The notes under the pieces were generated by a model that searched no databases, was not told the origin of the DNA, and saw only the letters and a list, made by a program, of their open reading frames with translations. From positions 62,001 through 126,000 of the forward strand of contig JAWKUH010000004.1 of the NCBI GenBank assembly GCA_041398665.1: 64,000 nucleotides of DNA, in the 5' to 3' direction. Both the position numbers and the translations under genes were made by a program. Positions 47,965 to 58,177 of the stretch are shown here, piece by piece; position 1 is the stretch's first letter, and every line of letters begins with the position of its first letter. The DNA comes from Rohdeia sp041398665 (GTDB lineage: Bacteria; Planctomycetota; UBA1135; GCA-002686595).

Positions 47965-49567
47965 ATGACTCCTGCCCCCTCGAAGGCGCTCCGCCGCCGT
48001 CGTGCCTCCGTGGCAGTGCTCGCGCTCCTCCTGGTCCTCGCGTGGACCTTCGCCTGGAGCACGGACGACTCGTTCATCGCCTTCCGCTACGCGCGCAACC
48101 TCGCCGAGGGCCACGGCCTCCGCTACAACCTCGCGGAGTCCCCGCCGATCGAGGGCTACACACAGTTCGGCTGGATCCTGATCGCCGCGCTGATCGAGTG
48201 GCTCCGCCTGCCCGTCGTGATGGCCACCCGCGTCTTCGAGATCGCGACGGCGTCGGTCCTGCTGCTGCTCGTGATGCGCCGGGCCCGACTCCGATCGGGG
48301 ACCACGGGCGAGCTCGCCGCCGGCGTCCTGTTCGCGACGTTCCCCTCGGTGGTGATCTGGTCGACGGGCGGACTGGGGACCATGCTGTTCGCGCTGACGA
48401 TCTTCCTCGTCGCGGACGCCCTCCTCGACCGACGGACGGGGCTCGCGGCCTGGGCCGCGCTGGCGACCACGGTCGTGCGCTACGACGGACCGTACTTCGT
48501 CGGCCTGGTGGTGGCGGGGGCGCTCGTCGTCGCGCTGCGCGGCCGCGACCTGGCACTGTTCCGGTCTGCCGTCGTCTGCACGGCGACGACGGTGGCGGGA
48601 TTCCTCGTACAGACCGTCTTCCGCTACGCGTACTTCGGGGACTGGGTCCCCAACACCGCGCGTGCGAAGGTCGACGTCGGGCTCGCCTACTACGCGCGCG
48701 GATTCGACTACGTCGCCTCGTACCTCCTGTCGACCCCGACGGCCCTGCTCCTCCTCGTGCTCGTCGCCGGGATGGCGATCGTCGGGAGGACGCGCTGCGG
48801 CGAGGGTTCGTGGCCCGTCGTGACGACGGTGGTGGCGACGGGGGACGCTCGCCTACTGCGTTCTCGTGAGCGGCGACTTCATGTTCTTCTGGCGCTTCGT
48901 GGTCCCCGCGCTCCCGTTCTTCGCGGTGGCCGGCGGCGAGGTGGTTGCGCTCGTCGGCCGCGAACGCGGGACCCGGGTCGCAGCACTCGTGTGCGGTGTG
49001 CTGCTGCTCGGCTCCGTTCCCGACCTCTTCGGGGTCCACCTCACGCCGCTCACCTGGAGGAAGGCCTCCCAGTTCCGCTGGAGGGATCCCTTCATGACGG
49101 AACGCGAGATCTACGTCGTCGGCAACGAGCGACTCGAAGAGTGGATCGACCGGGGCAAGGCACTCGGCGCCCTGACGTCGCCCGAAGAATCGGGAGTCTT
49201 CTACGCGATCGGTGCGGTCGGCTACTACTCGCGCATGGTCGTCCACGACCAGTGCGGTCTCGTCGATCGCGAGGTGGTGGACGCCTACGTGTTCGACGAG
49301 AACAAGCTCGCGTTGCCCGGCCACGACCCCGCGGTGCTCCCCAGTTTCTTCGACGACCGGGAGCCGACCTACGAGCGCCTGTCGTTCTACGAGGGCGAGG
49401 TCCCGGGCTCGCCGCTCTTCGACGCCGTGATGGAGTACTCGCCCGACGTGAACAGCGGGCGCGCCAGGGTGCTCACGGTGTACGAGGCCGACGGCTGGCA
49501 CGCGGACGGCTCGTACCTGCTGTTGCGCAGCGACGGGAAGGGCGTGGGCTCGCTCTCGATCGACTGA
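47965..49567 (+). CDS. GT-C membrane glycosyltransferase (copy 3), one frameshift
   Basis: About 533 residues when rebuilt, paralogous to copies 1 and 2. It begins with STDDSFIAFRYARNLAEGHG and SPPIEGYTQFGW, then STGGLGTMLFALTIF, YFGDWVPNTARAKV and SGDFMFFWRFVVPALPFF. The reading frame changes at 48840-48844, where five G occur. With four, the reading ATGTLAYCVLVSGDFM would run on exactly as in the paralogs. This is a homopolymer error pattern. The C-terminal domain contains GAVGYYSRMVVHDQCGLVDREV. ATG 47965 is about 40 bases past a TAGGAT box (47911-47916 region). Convergent with gcdH. Confidence 0.82.
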
Positions 49568-49639
49568 ACGCGCTCCGCGGTCTGAGACTCGCGCGGAGCG
49601 GTGCGGCCGGCCCCTGCGCCGCTCGGCTCGGCGACCCGC

Positions 49640-50809
49640 TCAGCGGAACGCCGGGATGCCCGTCAGCTCCGCACCGACCGCCAGGGTGTGGATGTCGTGC
49701 GTGCCCTCGTACGTGTAGACCGACTCGAGGTTGCACATGTGGCGACCCGTCTGGTACTCGAGGCTGATGCCGTTGGCGCCGAGCATGTCGCGGCCCACGC
49801 GCGACGCGGTGAGCGCCATGTGCACGTTGTTGCGCTTCACCATGTTGACCATGGCGGGCGTCATCTCGCCCTTCTCCTTGAGGCGACCCACGCGCAGCGC
49901 CATGAGCTGACCCATCGTGATCTGGGTCGCCATCTCGGCGAGCTTCGTCTGCGGGATCTGGTAGCCCGCGAGCGGCTTGTCGAAGACGATGCGCTCCTTC
50001 GTGTACTCCAGGCACTCGTGGAACACGGCCTGCGCCGCGCCGACCGCGCCCCAGGCGATGCCGTAGCGCGCCTGCGTGAGGCACATCAGCGGGTTCTTGA
50101 GGCTGGTCGTCAGCGGCAGGCGCATCGAGTCGGGGACGCGCACGCCCTCGAGGACGAGTTCGCTCGTGACCGACGCGCGCAGGCTCCACTTGTGCTTCTG
50201 CTCGGGTGCGCTGAACCCCTTCAGGTTCGTCGGGAGGCAGAAGCCGCGGATGCCCTCCTCGGTGCGCGCCCACACGATCGCGACGTCGGAGATCGTGCCG
50301 TTCGTGATCCACATCTTGCGGCCGTCGAGGATCCAGTCGCCGCCGTCGCGCTTGGCCGTCGTGAGCATGCCGCCCGGGTTCGAGCCGGCGTCGGGTTCCG
50401 TCAGCCCGAAGCAGCCGATCGCCTCGCCCTTCGCGAGCTTGGGCAGCCACTCGCGCTTCTGCTCCTCGGAGCCGAACGCGAAGATCGGGTACATGACGAG
50501 CGAGCCCTGCACGGAGACGTAGCTGCGGAGGCCGCTGTCGCCGCGCTCGAGCTCCTGGCAGATCAGGCCGTAGGCCACGCTGTCGAGGCCCGCGCCGCCG
50601 TACTCCTCGGGGATCGTCGGGCCGAAGACGCCGAGTTCCGCGAGCTCGGGCGTGAGCTCGTGCGGGAACGTCCCGGCCTCGAAGTGCTCCATCACGACCG
50701 GGAGGAAGCGCTCGCTGACCCAGGCGCGGACGGTGTCGCGCACCATGCGCTCGTCCTCGGTGAACTCGGTGTCGAGGTGGAGGAAGTCGAGCTGGCGGAA
50801 GGGTTGCAT
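49640..50809 (-). CDS. gcdH: acyl-CoA dehydrogenase, glutaryl-CoA type
   Basis: A 389-residue FAD enzyme. FAD and substrate blocks are GCFGLTEPDAGSNPGGM and KMWITNGTISDVAIVWART. The catalytic Glu region is VYTYEGTHDIHTLAVG, and SLEYQTGRHMCNLESVYTYEG follows the glutaryl-CoA dehydrogenase wording; GcdH oxidatively decarboxylates glutaryl-CoA to crotonyl-CoA in Lys/Trp degradation. Length fits GcdH. ATG 50809 is preceded by AGAAG. A lysine-dehydrogenase-like gene lies 19 kb away, but no other pathway gene is near. The last 53 bases of this gene are also found as a relic at 46839. Confidence 0.88.
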   Translation of the reverse strand: MQPFRQLDFLHLDTEFTEDERMVRDTVRAWVSERFLPVVMEHFEAGTFPHELTPELAELGVFGPTIPEEYGGAGLDSVAYGLICQELERGDSGLRSYVSVQGSLVMYPIFAFGSEEQKREWLPKLAKGEAIGCFGLTEPDAGSNPGGMLTTAKRDGGDWILDGRKMWITNGTISDVAIVWARTEEGIRGFCLPTNLKGFSAPEQKHKWSLRASVTSELVLEGVRVPDSMRLPLTTSLKNPLMCLTQARYGIAWGAVGAAQAVFHECLEYTKERIVFDKPLAGYQIPQTKLAEMATQITMGQLMALRVGRLKEKGEMTPAMVNMVKRNNVHMALTASRVGRDMLGANGISLEYQTGRHMCNLESVYTYEGTHDIHTLAVGAELTGIPAFR

Positions 50810-50923
50810 GGGTCTTCTTCTGAGCTTCGGACGGCGCCGCGTCGCGGATCGTGGGAGGGGTCCTGGCGGAGTCTCGCGGTTCCCGCGAATTGCGGCCTTA
50901 TAACACACCGACCGAGTGCCCCG

Positions 50924-52021
50924 ATGACGAGCCCCCTCGATCCCTGCCCGGCCTGCGGGCATCCGCGCGACGGCGCGATCTGTCGCCTGTGCGGCGGAGC
51001 TCCCGCCGACCGCCGTCTCGAGCGCCGCGCGCGCGCGGTGCACGAGCAGGTCTCGGCCGGGCTCGTCGCGCCGTTCGTCGGCCTCGGCGCGCTGTTCGAG
51101 CTCCGCGGCGTGAAGCGCTGGATCGTGCCGCCGACCGTCGCTTCGGCCCTCGTCCTCGTCGGCCTGCTCCTCTGGCTGTGGGAGGAGATCGCGAGCTGGA
51201 CCTCGGGCGGCGAGCGCGTCGACCTCGACATGGGCTGGTTCTCGTGGATGGAGACCCCGGTCGAGTGGGTCGTCAACCTGCCGTGGATGCGTTCGGGCGG
51301 CGTGCTCGCCTTCGTCCTCGTCGCCGCGCTGGTCTGGTGGTTCGGGTACGCCATCGTGTTCGAGGTCCTCGCCGGTCCGTTCCTCTCGCGCATGCACGGA
51401 CGCGCGGAGGAGCACTGGCTCGGCGGCGCCGCGAAGGAGGGCGACCCGTTCGAGTCGCGCGGGCTCCTGATCACGATGGCGGCGGCGAGCCTCGGTGCGC
51501 TCGGTGCGTGGATCGCGTTCGGCGCGTTCGGCGGCGTCGCCGCGCTCGCGATGTTCGCCGCGCCGCTCGTGGTCGCGCTGCTGCTGCTCCCGCGCTTCCG
51601 TACGTGGTTCGTGCCCTTCGTCGCGACCGAGGGGCGGAGCGCGCTCCAGGGCCTCGTGGTGGCGGGCGTCGCGCTGGTCGGAATGGTGCTGTTCCTGCCC
51701 TTCCACCTCGTGCCGGTGGTCGGCTCGTGGATCGCGGCGGGCGGCGCCGGGTTCTTCCTCGCGCTGGGCTCGCTCGACCTCGCGCTCGATCGTCGCGGTT
51801 GGAGCCTCGATCGCCGCTTCGGTCTCGCGCGGAGGCGCGTCCCGGCGCTCCTCGCCTTCGGTGCGCTGTGCGCGTTCCTCTTCGGCGTGCCCGTGATCGG
51901 CCCGCTCGTCATGCTGCCGGCGGCCTCGCTCGGCGGCGCGTGGCTCGTGTGCAAGCTGGACAAGGGCGACGGCCGGATCTCCGGGCCGCCGCCGCTCGGG
52001 AGCGCGCGCGCGGGCGAGTAG
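50924..52021 (+). CDS. EI24/CysZ-like membrane protein with N-terminal zinc ribbon
   Basis: A 365-residue protein. The first 30 residues carry four cysteines (CPACGHPRDGAICRLCGG), a short zinc ribbon. An EI24-type membrane domain follows, starting VAPFVGLGALFELRGVKRWIVPP, with about six helices (VASALVLVGLLLWLW; GVLAFVLVAALVWWFGYAIVFEVLAGPFL; VAALAMFAAPLVVALLLLP). The PFLSRMHGRAEE stretch resembles the CysZ/EI24 motif PxxDxxxExxE. CysZ imports sulfate; many EI24 proteins have no known role. The stop is 7 bases before the metG start. Confidence 0.75.
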   Translation: MTSPLDPCPACGHPRDGAICRLCGGAPADRRLERRARAVHEQVSAGLVAPFVGLGALFELRGVKRWIVPPTVASALVLVGLLLWLWEEIASWTSGGERVDLDMGWFSWMETPVEWVVNLPWMRSGGVLAFVLVAALVWWFGYAIVFEVLAGPFLSRMHGRAEEHWLGGAAKEGDPFESRGLLITMAAASLGALGAWIAFGAFGGVAALAMFAAPLVVALLLLPRFRTWFVPFVATEGRSALQGLVVAGVALVGMVLFLPFHLVPVVGSWIAAGGAGFFLALGSLDLALDRRGWSLDRRFGLARRRVPALLAFGALCAFLFGVPVIGPLVMLPAASLGGAWLVCKLDKGDGRISGPPPLGSARAGE

Positions 52022-52024
52022 GAT
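52019..52024 (+). promoter_or_regulatory. -10 box TAGGAT, leaderless-type, overlapping upstream stop
   Basis: TAGGAT contains the TAG stop of the EI24-like gene and ends six bases before the metG GTG. One hexamer therefore seems to serve both as stop codon and promoter. Confidence 0.4.
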
Positions 52025-52030
52025 CCCCGC

Positions 52031-53743
<1,713 letters not shown>

Positions 53744-53750
53744 AGCCCGC

Positions 53751-53771
53751 CACGCGACCTGCGGTCGCGTG
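53751..53771 (+). terminator. R6 border hairpin after metG
   Basis: A 9-bp perfect stem (CACGCGACC/GGTCGCGTG) with loop TGC directly after the expected end of metG. It is the same element as at the R1 and R4 borders. Confidence 0.5.
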
Positions 53772-54300
53772 GGGAGGACCACGAGGCCCACGAGGGCCGA
53801 CGAGCGAGCGCCTCGTGCTCCTCGCGAGGCGCGGCCTGCCGCCCGCGCGGAACACAGCGCGCCGCTTCGCGCCGCGCGGGGGAACGCAGCACACGGTTTC
53901 AACACGAAGATCGGAAGGGCGCCACACGGAAGGACGCCCCGCGGGCGATCTCCGTCCGCCGCGCAGGCCCTTCCTGTTCTTCGTGTTACCGCGCGAGACG
54001 TGGTCTTCGGCGCCGCAGGCTCCGGCGCAACGCCACGTGCTGTTCTCGAGGGCTGCGCGGCCTACCGGCCGCGCGCGAACACAGGTTCACAGGAGCCGGA
54101 GAACGGGAAGGCGCGGACGCCGGAACGGAACCGTCCTTCAGGGCGCACCGGTGCGTCCCTGCTGCCGGTCGCGTTCCACCTGCTCCTCCCCCGTCCTCCC
54201 AGGCTCCCTGTGAACCGCGTGGTTTCGGCGCCAATCATCGGCGCCGCAGGCGCCGTTCGGACGGCGCGCGGACGACTTCTCGTGAAGAGAAGGCACCGCA
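53751..54300. repeat. Repeat array R6
   Basis: About 550 bases between convergent metG and the H1-like gene. It begins with the border hairpin CACGCGACC-TGC-GGTCGCGTG. GGGGAGGACCACGAGG, CGCCGCTTCGCGCCGCG, CGGTTTCAACACGAAG, ACACGGAAGGACGC and TTCTTCGTGTTACC follow, then CTTCGGCGCCGCAGGC, GCGCGGCCTACCGGCCGCGC (about 54056) and TTCACAGGAGCC. It is a single degenerate unit. No gene. Confidence 0.75.
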
Positions 54301-54451
54301 CCAACGCAGAGCGGCGGACCCCCGAGGGGACCCGCCGCGTTCTTCGGTGCGGTCCGAGGACCGCAACCGCTTGATCACACCGCGCGTCGCAGGACGGCCG
54401 CCGTACCCGAAGGTCGAGGCGCCCGGACGCGGGCCGACCGGTCAGCGTCGA

Positions 54452-54601
54452 TCAGCGACGACGGGCGGCCTTCTTGGCCGTCTTCTTCTTCGTCGCGCGC
54501 TTCTTGGTCGCACGCTTCTTGGTGGCGCGCTTCTTGGTTGCGCGCTTCTTGGTCGCACGCTTGGCAGCCTTCTTGGCGGCTTTCTTTCTCTTCTTGGCCA
54601 T
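54452..54601 (-). CDS. histone H1-like lysine-rich protein
   Basis: A 49-residue, almost wholly basic protein: AKKRKKAAKK, then four to five RATKK pentapeptides, ending KTAKKAARRR. It resembles the AlgP/Hc1-type C-terminal tails of eukaryotic H1-like bacterial proteins that bind and compact DNA without sequence preference. ATG 54601 is chosen because AAGGAG sits nine bases before it, one of the best ribosome sites in the window. The RATKK units are coded by 15-base direct repeats, so the number of units may vary. A 7+7 bp inverted repeat lies about 105 bases upstream. Confidence 0.85.
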   Translation of the reverse strand: MAKKRKKAAKKAAKRATKKRATKKRATKKRATKKRATKKKTAKKAARRR

Positions 54602-54704
54602 GGGGATGAGTCTCCTTAGGACTCGATGGGGTTGGGTGGGCGTCTTCGGCACGCCTCAGCCACGACATCACGGGCGACATCGGCACTCCGCGCCAAGACC
54701 TTTC

Positions 54705-54747
54705 CTCCCAACACGCGAGAAATCGTTCGCGTGTTCCACGTTGGGAG
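54705..54747. promoter_or_regulatory. interrupted inverted repeat upstream of H1-like gene
   Basis: CTCCCAA-CACGCGA and TCGCGTG-(7 bases)-TTGGGAG pair over 14 bp with an 8-base loop and a 7-base bulge. It could be an operator or mRNA structure for the H1-like gene, or an end signal for the roadblock gene that stops at 54889. Confidence 0.4.
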
Positions 54748-54888
54748 ACACGTCGTTCGAACCGCAGCGACGTTCGAGCGTCGTCGCACGGCGTCCGACG
54801 ACACGACGGAACGCGCGGAACGAACGCGCGCCGCGGCGCCCGCGAGTCGTTCGCGGACGTGCGCGGCGCGCGTTCGAAGAGGCCGGGA

Positions 54889-55380
54889 TCAGAACAGTTC
54901 GTCGAGCGCGGCCTGCCCCACGTCGGAGAAGTTGCTGGCCAGTTCACCCCCCGAACGACGTCCGACGATGCTCTCGAACACCTCTTGGAGTCGGAGCGCC
55001 GCCTCCTGCGCGTAGAAGCGCACGAGCCCGAGGTTCGTGCGGTCGTCGAACAGCACGGCCATGAGGGTCCGCTCCCCCACGAGCTGCAGTTGGATCGAGT
55101 CGCGCTTGCCCTGGTGGAACATGACCGTGAACTCGGTCTCTCCGAGGAGACGGGCCATCTCCTTGGTGGCGGCGAAGGACCCGGCGACGAGTGCCGAGAT
55201 CGCGTCGGGCGAGGTGTGCACCGCGTCGCCGCGGCGCGTCACCTGGTGACCGTCGCGGTCGATGAGCAGGGCGCAACGCGCCTTGGAGAGCTCGAGGAAG
55301 GAGTCGAGCTCGCTGTGGAGCCGCTCCATGTCGTCGGCGTAGAAGACGAGTCTCTCGGAGCGAAGCTTCTGGTCGTGCAT
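54889..55380 (-). CDS. roadblock/LC7 protein, MglB-like (2)
   Basis: A 163-residue roadblock/LC7-fold protein. The core reads SELDSFLELSKARCALLIDRDGHQVTRRGD, PDAISALVAGSFAATKEMARLLGE, then FTVMFHQGKRDSIQLQLVGERTLMAVLFD and LGLVRFYAQEAALRLQEVFE. This is the MglB/roadblock order in which a beta sheet binds a Ras-like GTPase. It lies 68 bases after the MglA-type gene in the same operon. MglB proteins act as GTPase-activating partners of MglA. The C-terminal 25 residues (GELASNFSDVGQAALDELF) form an extra acidic tail. ATG 55380. Confidence 0.88.
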   Translation of the reverse strand: MHDQKLRSERLVFYADDMERLHSELDSFLELSKARCALLIDRDGHQVTRRGDAVHTSPDAISALVAGSFAATKEMARLLGETEFTVMFHQGKRDSIQLQLVGERTLMAVLFDDRTNLGLVRFYAQEAALRLQEVFESIVGRRSGGELASNFSDVGQAALDELF

Positions 55381-55448
55381 GGCGGTGTCTCGTTCTCGGC
55401 GGCGCGGTGCCGCGGGGCGTGGGTCGGGTGGACGGGTGGACGGACGGG

Positions 55449-56610
55449 TCAGATGAAGCGGAGGACGAGGGCCGCGACTCCGGCCCCGACGGCGGCCGCC
55501 ATCACGATGAAGAGGTTGCCCTTCATCCCGCCGCCGTTCGCGGCGGGAGCGGGCTGGGTTCGCGGCTGCTGCGCGGTCGTGCGTCGCACTCCGGACTTCG
55601 CCTGCGGCGCGCCGGCCGCCGGAGCGGCCTGCGCCTTGGGACGCGACGCGGACTGCTGGCGCATGAGCTGCGCCGCACTCGTGCCCGCGGGCGTGTAGGT
55701 CTTCGGCTTGCTCGCGACGGCCTGTTGGTTCGGCTCGGGCTGGAGCCTTCTCGCGCGGCGCTTCCGCCGGGCGCGCGTTGGTCGCGTAGGGCGACGGCTT
55801 CGCGGGGCGCGGCGCGGGCTCCGCGCTCGCCATCGCGGGCTCGAGATCCGCCGTGCGCGCTGCGGGGCAGGGCGCGTCGGTTCGGGACGCGCCGCGAGGT
55901 CGAGGTCCGCCGCTCGACGGACGCGCGTCGTTCGCCACGGGCTCCGCGGTCGGGGCCGTCGCCTTCGGCGCGGTGCGCGGCGCCTGGTTGAAGCCGGTCT
56001 GCGAGAGGCTCGCGCGCGGGCCACTGCTGCACTCCGACTGGATGTGCTTGAGCACCAGCGACGCGAGTCCCTTGAGCGTCAAACACGCCCTGCCCGGTCA
56101 CGCGGCCACCGCCTCAGTCGGCGCGCCGACGAGGTTGAGCTGCTCCGACATCTCCTCGACGGTCATCGCGCCGGGGATGTCGCGCTTGTTGAACTGGATG
56201 GCGTGCGGCAGCGAGGCGAGGCTCTTGCCGTACTCCGCCAGGTTCTCCTCGAGGTTGCGCAGCGACTCGAGGTTCGCCTCCATCGCGCCGGGCGAGGAGT
56301 CGGCGACGAAGATCACGCCGTCGACGCCCTGCAGCACGAGCTTGCGCGTCGAGTTGTAGTACACCTGACCGGGAACGGTGTACATCTGGAAGCTCGTCTT
56401 CATGCCCGCGATCGTCCCGAGGTCGAGCGGCATGTAGTCGAAGAACAGCGTCCGATCGCCGTCGGTGCTGATGCTGGTCAGATCGCCGCGGTTCGTCTCG
56501 GGGGCGCGCTTGTGCACGACCTCGAGGTTCGTCGTCTTGCCCGACATTCCGGGGCCGTAGTAGACGATCTTCGCGTTGATCTGCTTCTGGGCGAAGTTGA
56601 TCTGGACCAT
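55449..56610 (-). CDS. mglA: MglA-type GTPase with long tail and C-terminal anchor, frameshifted
   Basis: The first 170 codons (to 56098) give a clear MglA: P-loop YYGPGMSGKTTN, STDGDRTLFFDYMPLDLG, VPGQVYYNSTRK and QFNKRD. At EAVAA the frame stops, but the expected MglA end continues in the other two frames as VTGQGVFD and TLKGLASLVLKHIQSE, so two small indels lie at about 56085-56105. The open frame then runs on through about 170 Pro/Ala/Arg-rich residues. Near 55745 it switches frame once more and ends with LFIVMAAAVGAGVAALVL, a membrane anchor two residues from the C-terminus. The whole would be about 385 residues against the usual 195. MglA controls polarity and motility in myxobacteria. 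It is flanked by two roadblock genes. Confidence 0.78.
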
Positions 56611-56625
56611 GGGTTCGGGCTGCCT

Positions 56626-57105
56626 CTACTCGTTCTCGCGGTTCTCGGACGTATCCGAATGGACGTGTGACTCTTCCCCTCGCGCCGAGGGGTATCGGAG
56701 CGGTGCGGGCACCGCGTCGATCGCCTCGCTCGGCGTGTTCCTCGAACCGAAGCGGTCGAGCGTGCGCTCGATCCGTTCGGCGGCGGCGCGCATCGGCAGG
56801 CGCAGCGCACCGGGGTCCCCTTCGGGACCGTGGACGACCATCAGCGCGCCGCCGCGCACGCGCTGCAGCGCGACACCGCCGCGATCGCTGCCGACGCGCG
56901 CGAAGACCGGCGGTCCCCAGGTGAGCGGCGCGACGGACTGCACGAGTTCCGAGAGGAACTGGCGCGCGACGGCGGCGTAGCGGTCGGCCTCGTCGGGCCC
57001 GCCGCTCCCCTCGCACGGCACCGGGATCGGGACGCCGTCCTCGGTGACGAGGGCGACGAAGCGCACGCCGCGAAGGCGCGTCAGCGGTTCGAGCAGGTCG
57101 ATCAC
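56626..57105 (-). CDS. roadblock/LC7-like protein (1)
   Basis: A 159-residue protein with a roadblock-like core: IDLLEPLTRLRGVRFVALVTEDGVPIPV, DRYAAVARQFLSELVQSVAPL, RGGVALQRVRGGALMVVHGPEGDPGALRLPM. It is shorter and more diverged than the second roadblock protein at 54889, and the C-terminal 30 residues are acidic and polar. GTG 57105 overlaps the stop of the preceding TPR gene (GTGA), and the MglA gene follows 15 bases later. An MglA between two roadblock proteins suggests a heteromeric or two-step GAP arrangement. Confidence 0.72.
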   Translation of the reverse strand: MIDLLEPLTRLRGVRFVALVTEDGVPIPVPCEGSGGPDEADRYAAVARQFLSELVQSVAPLTWGPPVFARVGSDRGGVALQRVRGGALMVVHGPEGDPGALRLPMRAAAERIERTLDRFGSRNTPSEAIDAVPAPLRYPSARGEESHVHSDTSENRENE

Positions 57106-58177
57106 GCGCCACCTCCGAGTTCGCCGGCCGACGGAGCGCCGGCGAGTTCGCGCAGTTCCTCGCGCTCGTCGGCCGTCGACGGGCGCCGCCACCAACCGAC
57201 CGCCGCGTCGGACGAGCCGACGGCACCGAAGGCCTCGCCGAAGTCGCCCTCGATCTCGAGTTCGCGGAGCGAGCCGAGGTCGAGTCGGCTTCGAACGGCG
57301 CGCGCCGCTCGCGGCGCGGACTTGAGACCGCGCGCCGTGCGCTGCGCGGTCGCGCCGCGCGGTCCTGGACGAGCGCCGTCGAGGCGCGCAGGAACAGCGC
57401 CGCGGCGCAGCCCGGCGTCGATGCGATCGCCTGGAGCGCGGGGCGCACGTCCTCGGCGGGCGCGCCGGCGACCTCGCTCCGGTCCGTCGCGAGCCTCCCG
57501 GTCTCCTCGACGCGTCCCAACGCGCGCCGCAGGTCGGGCGCGTCGTCGGCGACCGTCTGGAGCGCGCGGCAGCGCGCCTCGAGGTCGCGGTCGCCCGGCA
57601 CGAGGTCGAGCAGGGCGAGGGCGACGGAGCGCGCGTGACCGAAGGCGCCGGCGGCGAGCGAGAGCTTGAGTTCGAGGCGCAGCGGCTCCTCGTCGCGCGG
57701 CAACTGTTCGCGCGCGGTCGCGATCGCCGCGAGCGCGGATTCGCCGGCGTGTCGCGAGCGGTCGGCGAAGAAACGGCGCGTCAGGACGTCGGCGCGCAGG
57801 AGCGCGGCGCTCCCCGTCTCGTCCGTCTCGAGCCAACGCTCGACCGAACGCTCCGCCTCCTCCCACTCGCCCGCCTCGGCGCACTGCTCGCAGTAGGCGC
57901 GCCACAGCGCGGGGCGCGGACCCTCGGCGAGCTCGGCGCGCAGGCGCGCGAGCCGCGACTCGCGCAGCTTGCCCTGGATGCGCGACATCGCGCGCAGCAG
58001 TCCGCGGTCGCCCGGGAAGTGCCCGAGCCCCTCGGTCACGAGTTCGGACGCCGCCTGCAGTTCGCCGGCGAGGGCGAGCTGCTGGATCAGCCGTCCGTAG
58101 TTCTCGGCGGAGAACTCCTCGGCGAGCTGGCGCCGGGCCGCGCGCAGGCGCGACCGCGAGAAGAACCTCTGGATCAC
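57102..58177 (-). CDS. TPR-type helical repeat protein, one frameshift
   Basis: About 358 residues rebuilt. It starts with MIQRFFSRSRLRAARRQLAEEF and has TPR-like helices (YGRLIQQLALAGELQAASELVTEGL; LWRAYCEQCAEAGEWEEAERSVERWL; LRLELKLSLAAGAFGHARSVALALLDLVP). At about 57335 the frame changes from QDRAARPRSARRA to GLKSAPRAARAV, after which FGEAFGAVGSSDAAVGWW and a C-terminal ELREL segment follow. GTG 58177 overlaps the upstream gene stop, and its own stop overlaps the roadblock start; both are GTGA. It is probably a scaffold for the GTPase module. Confidence 0.7.
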
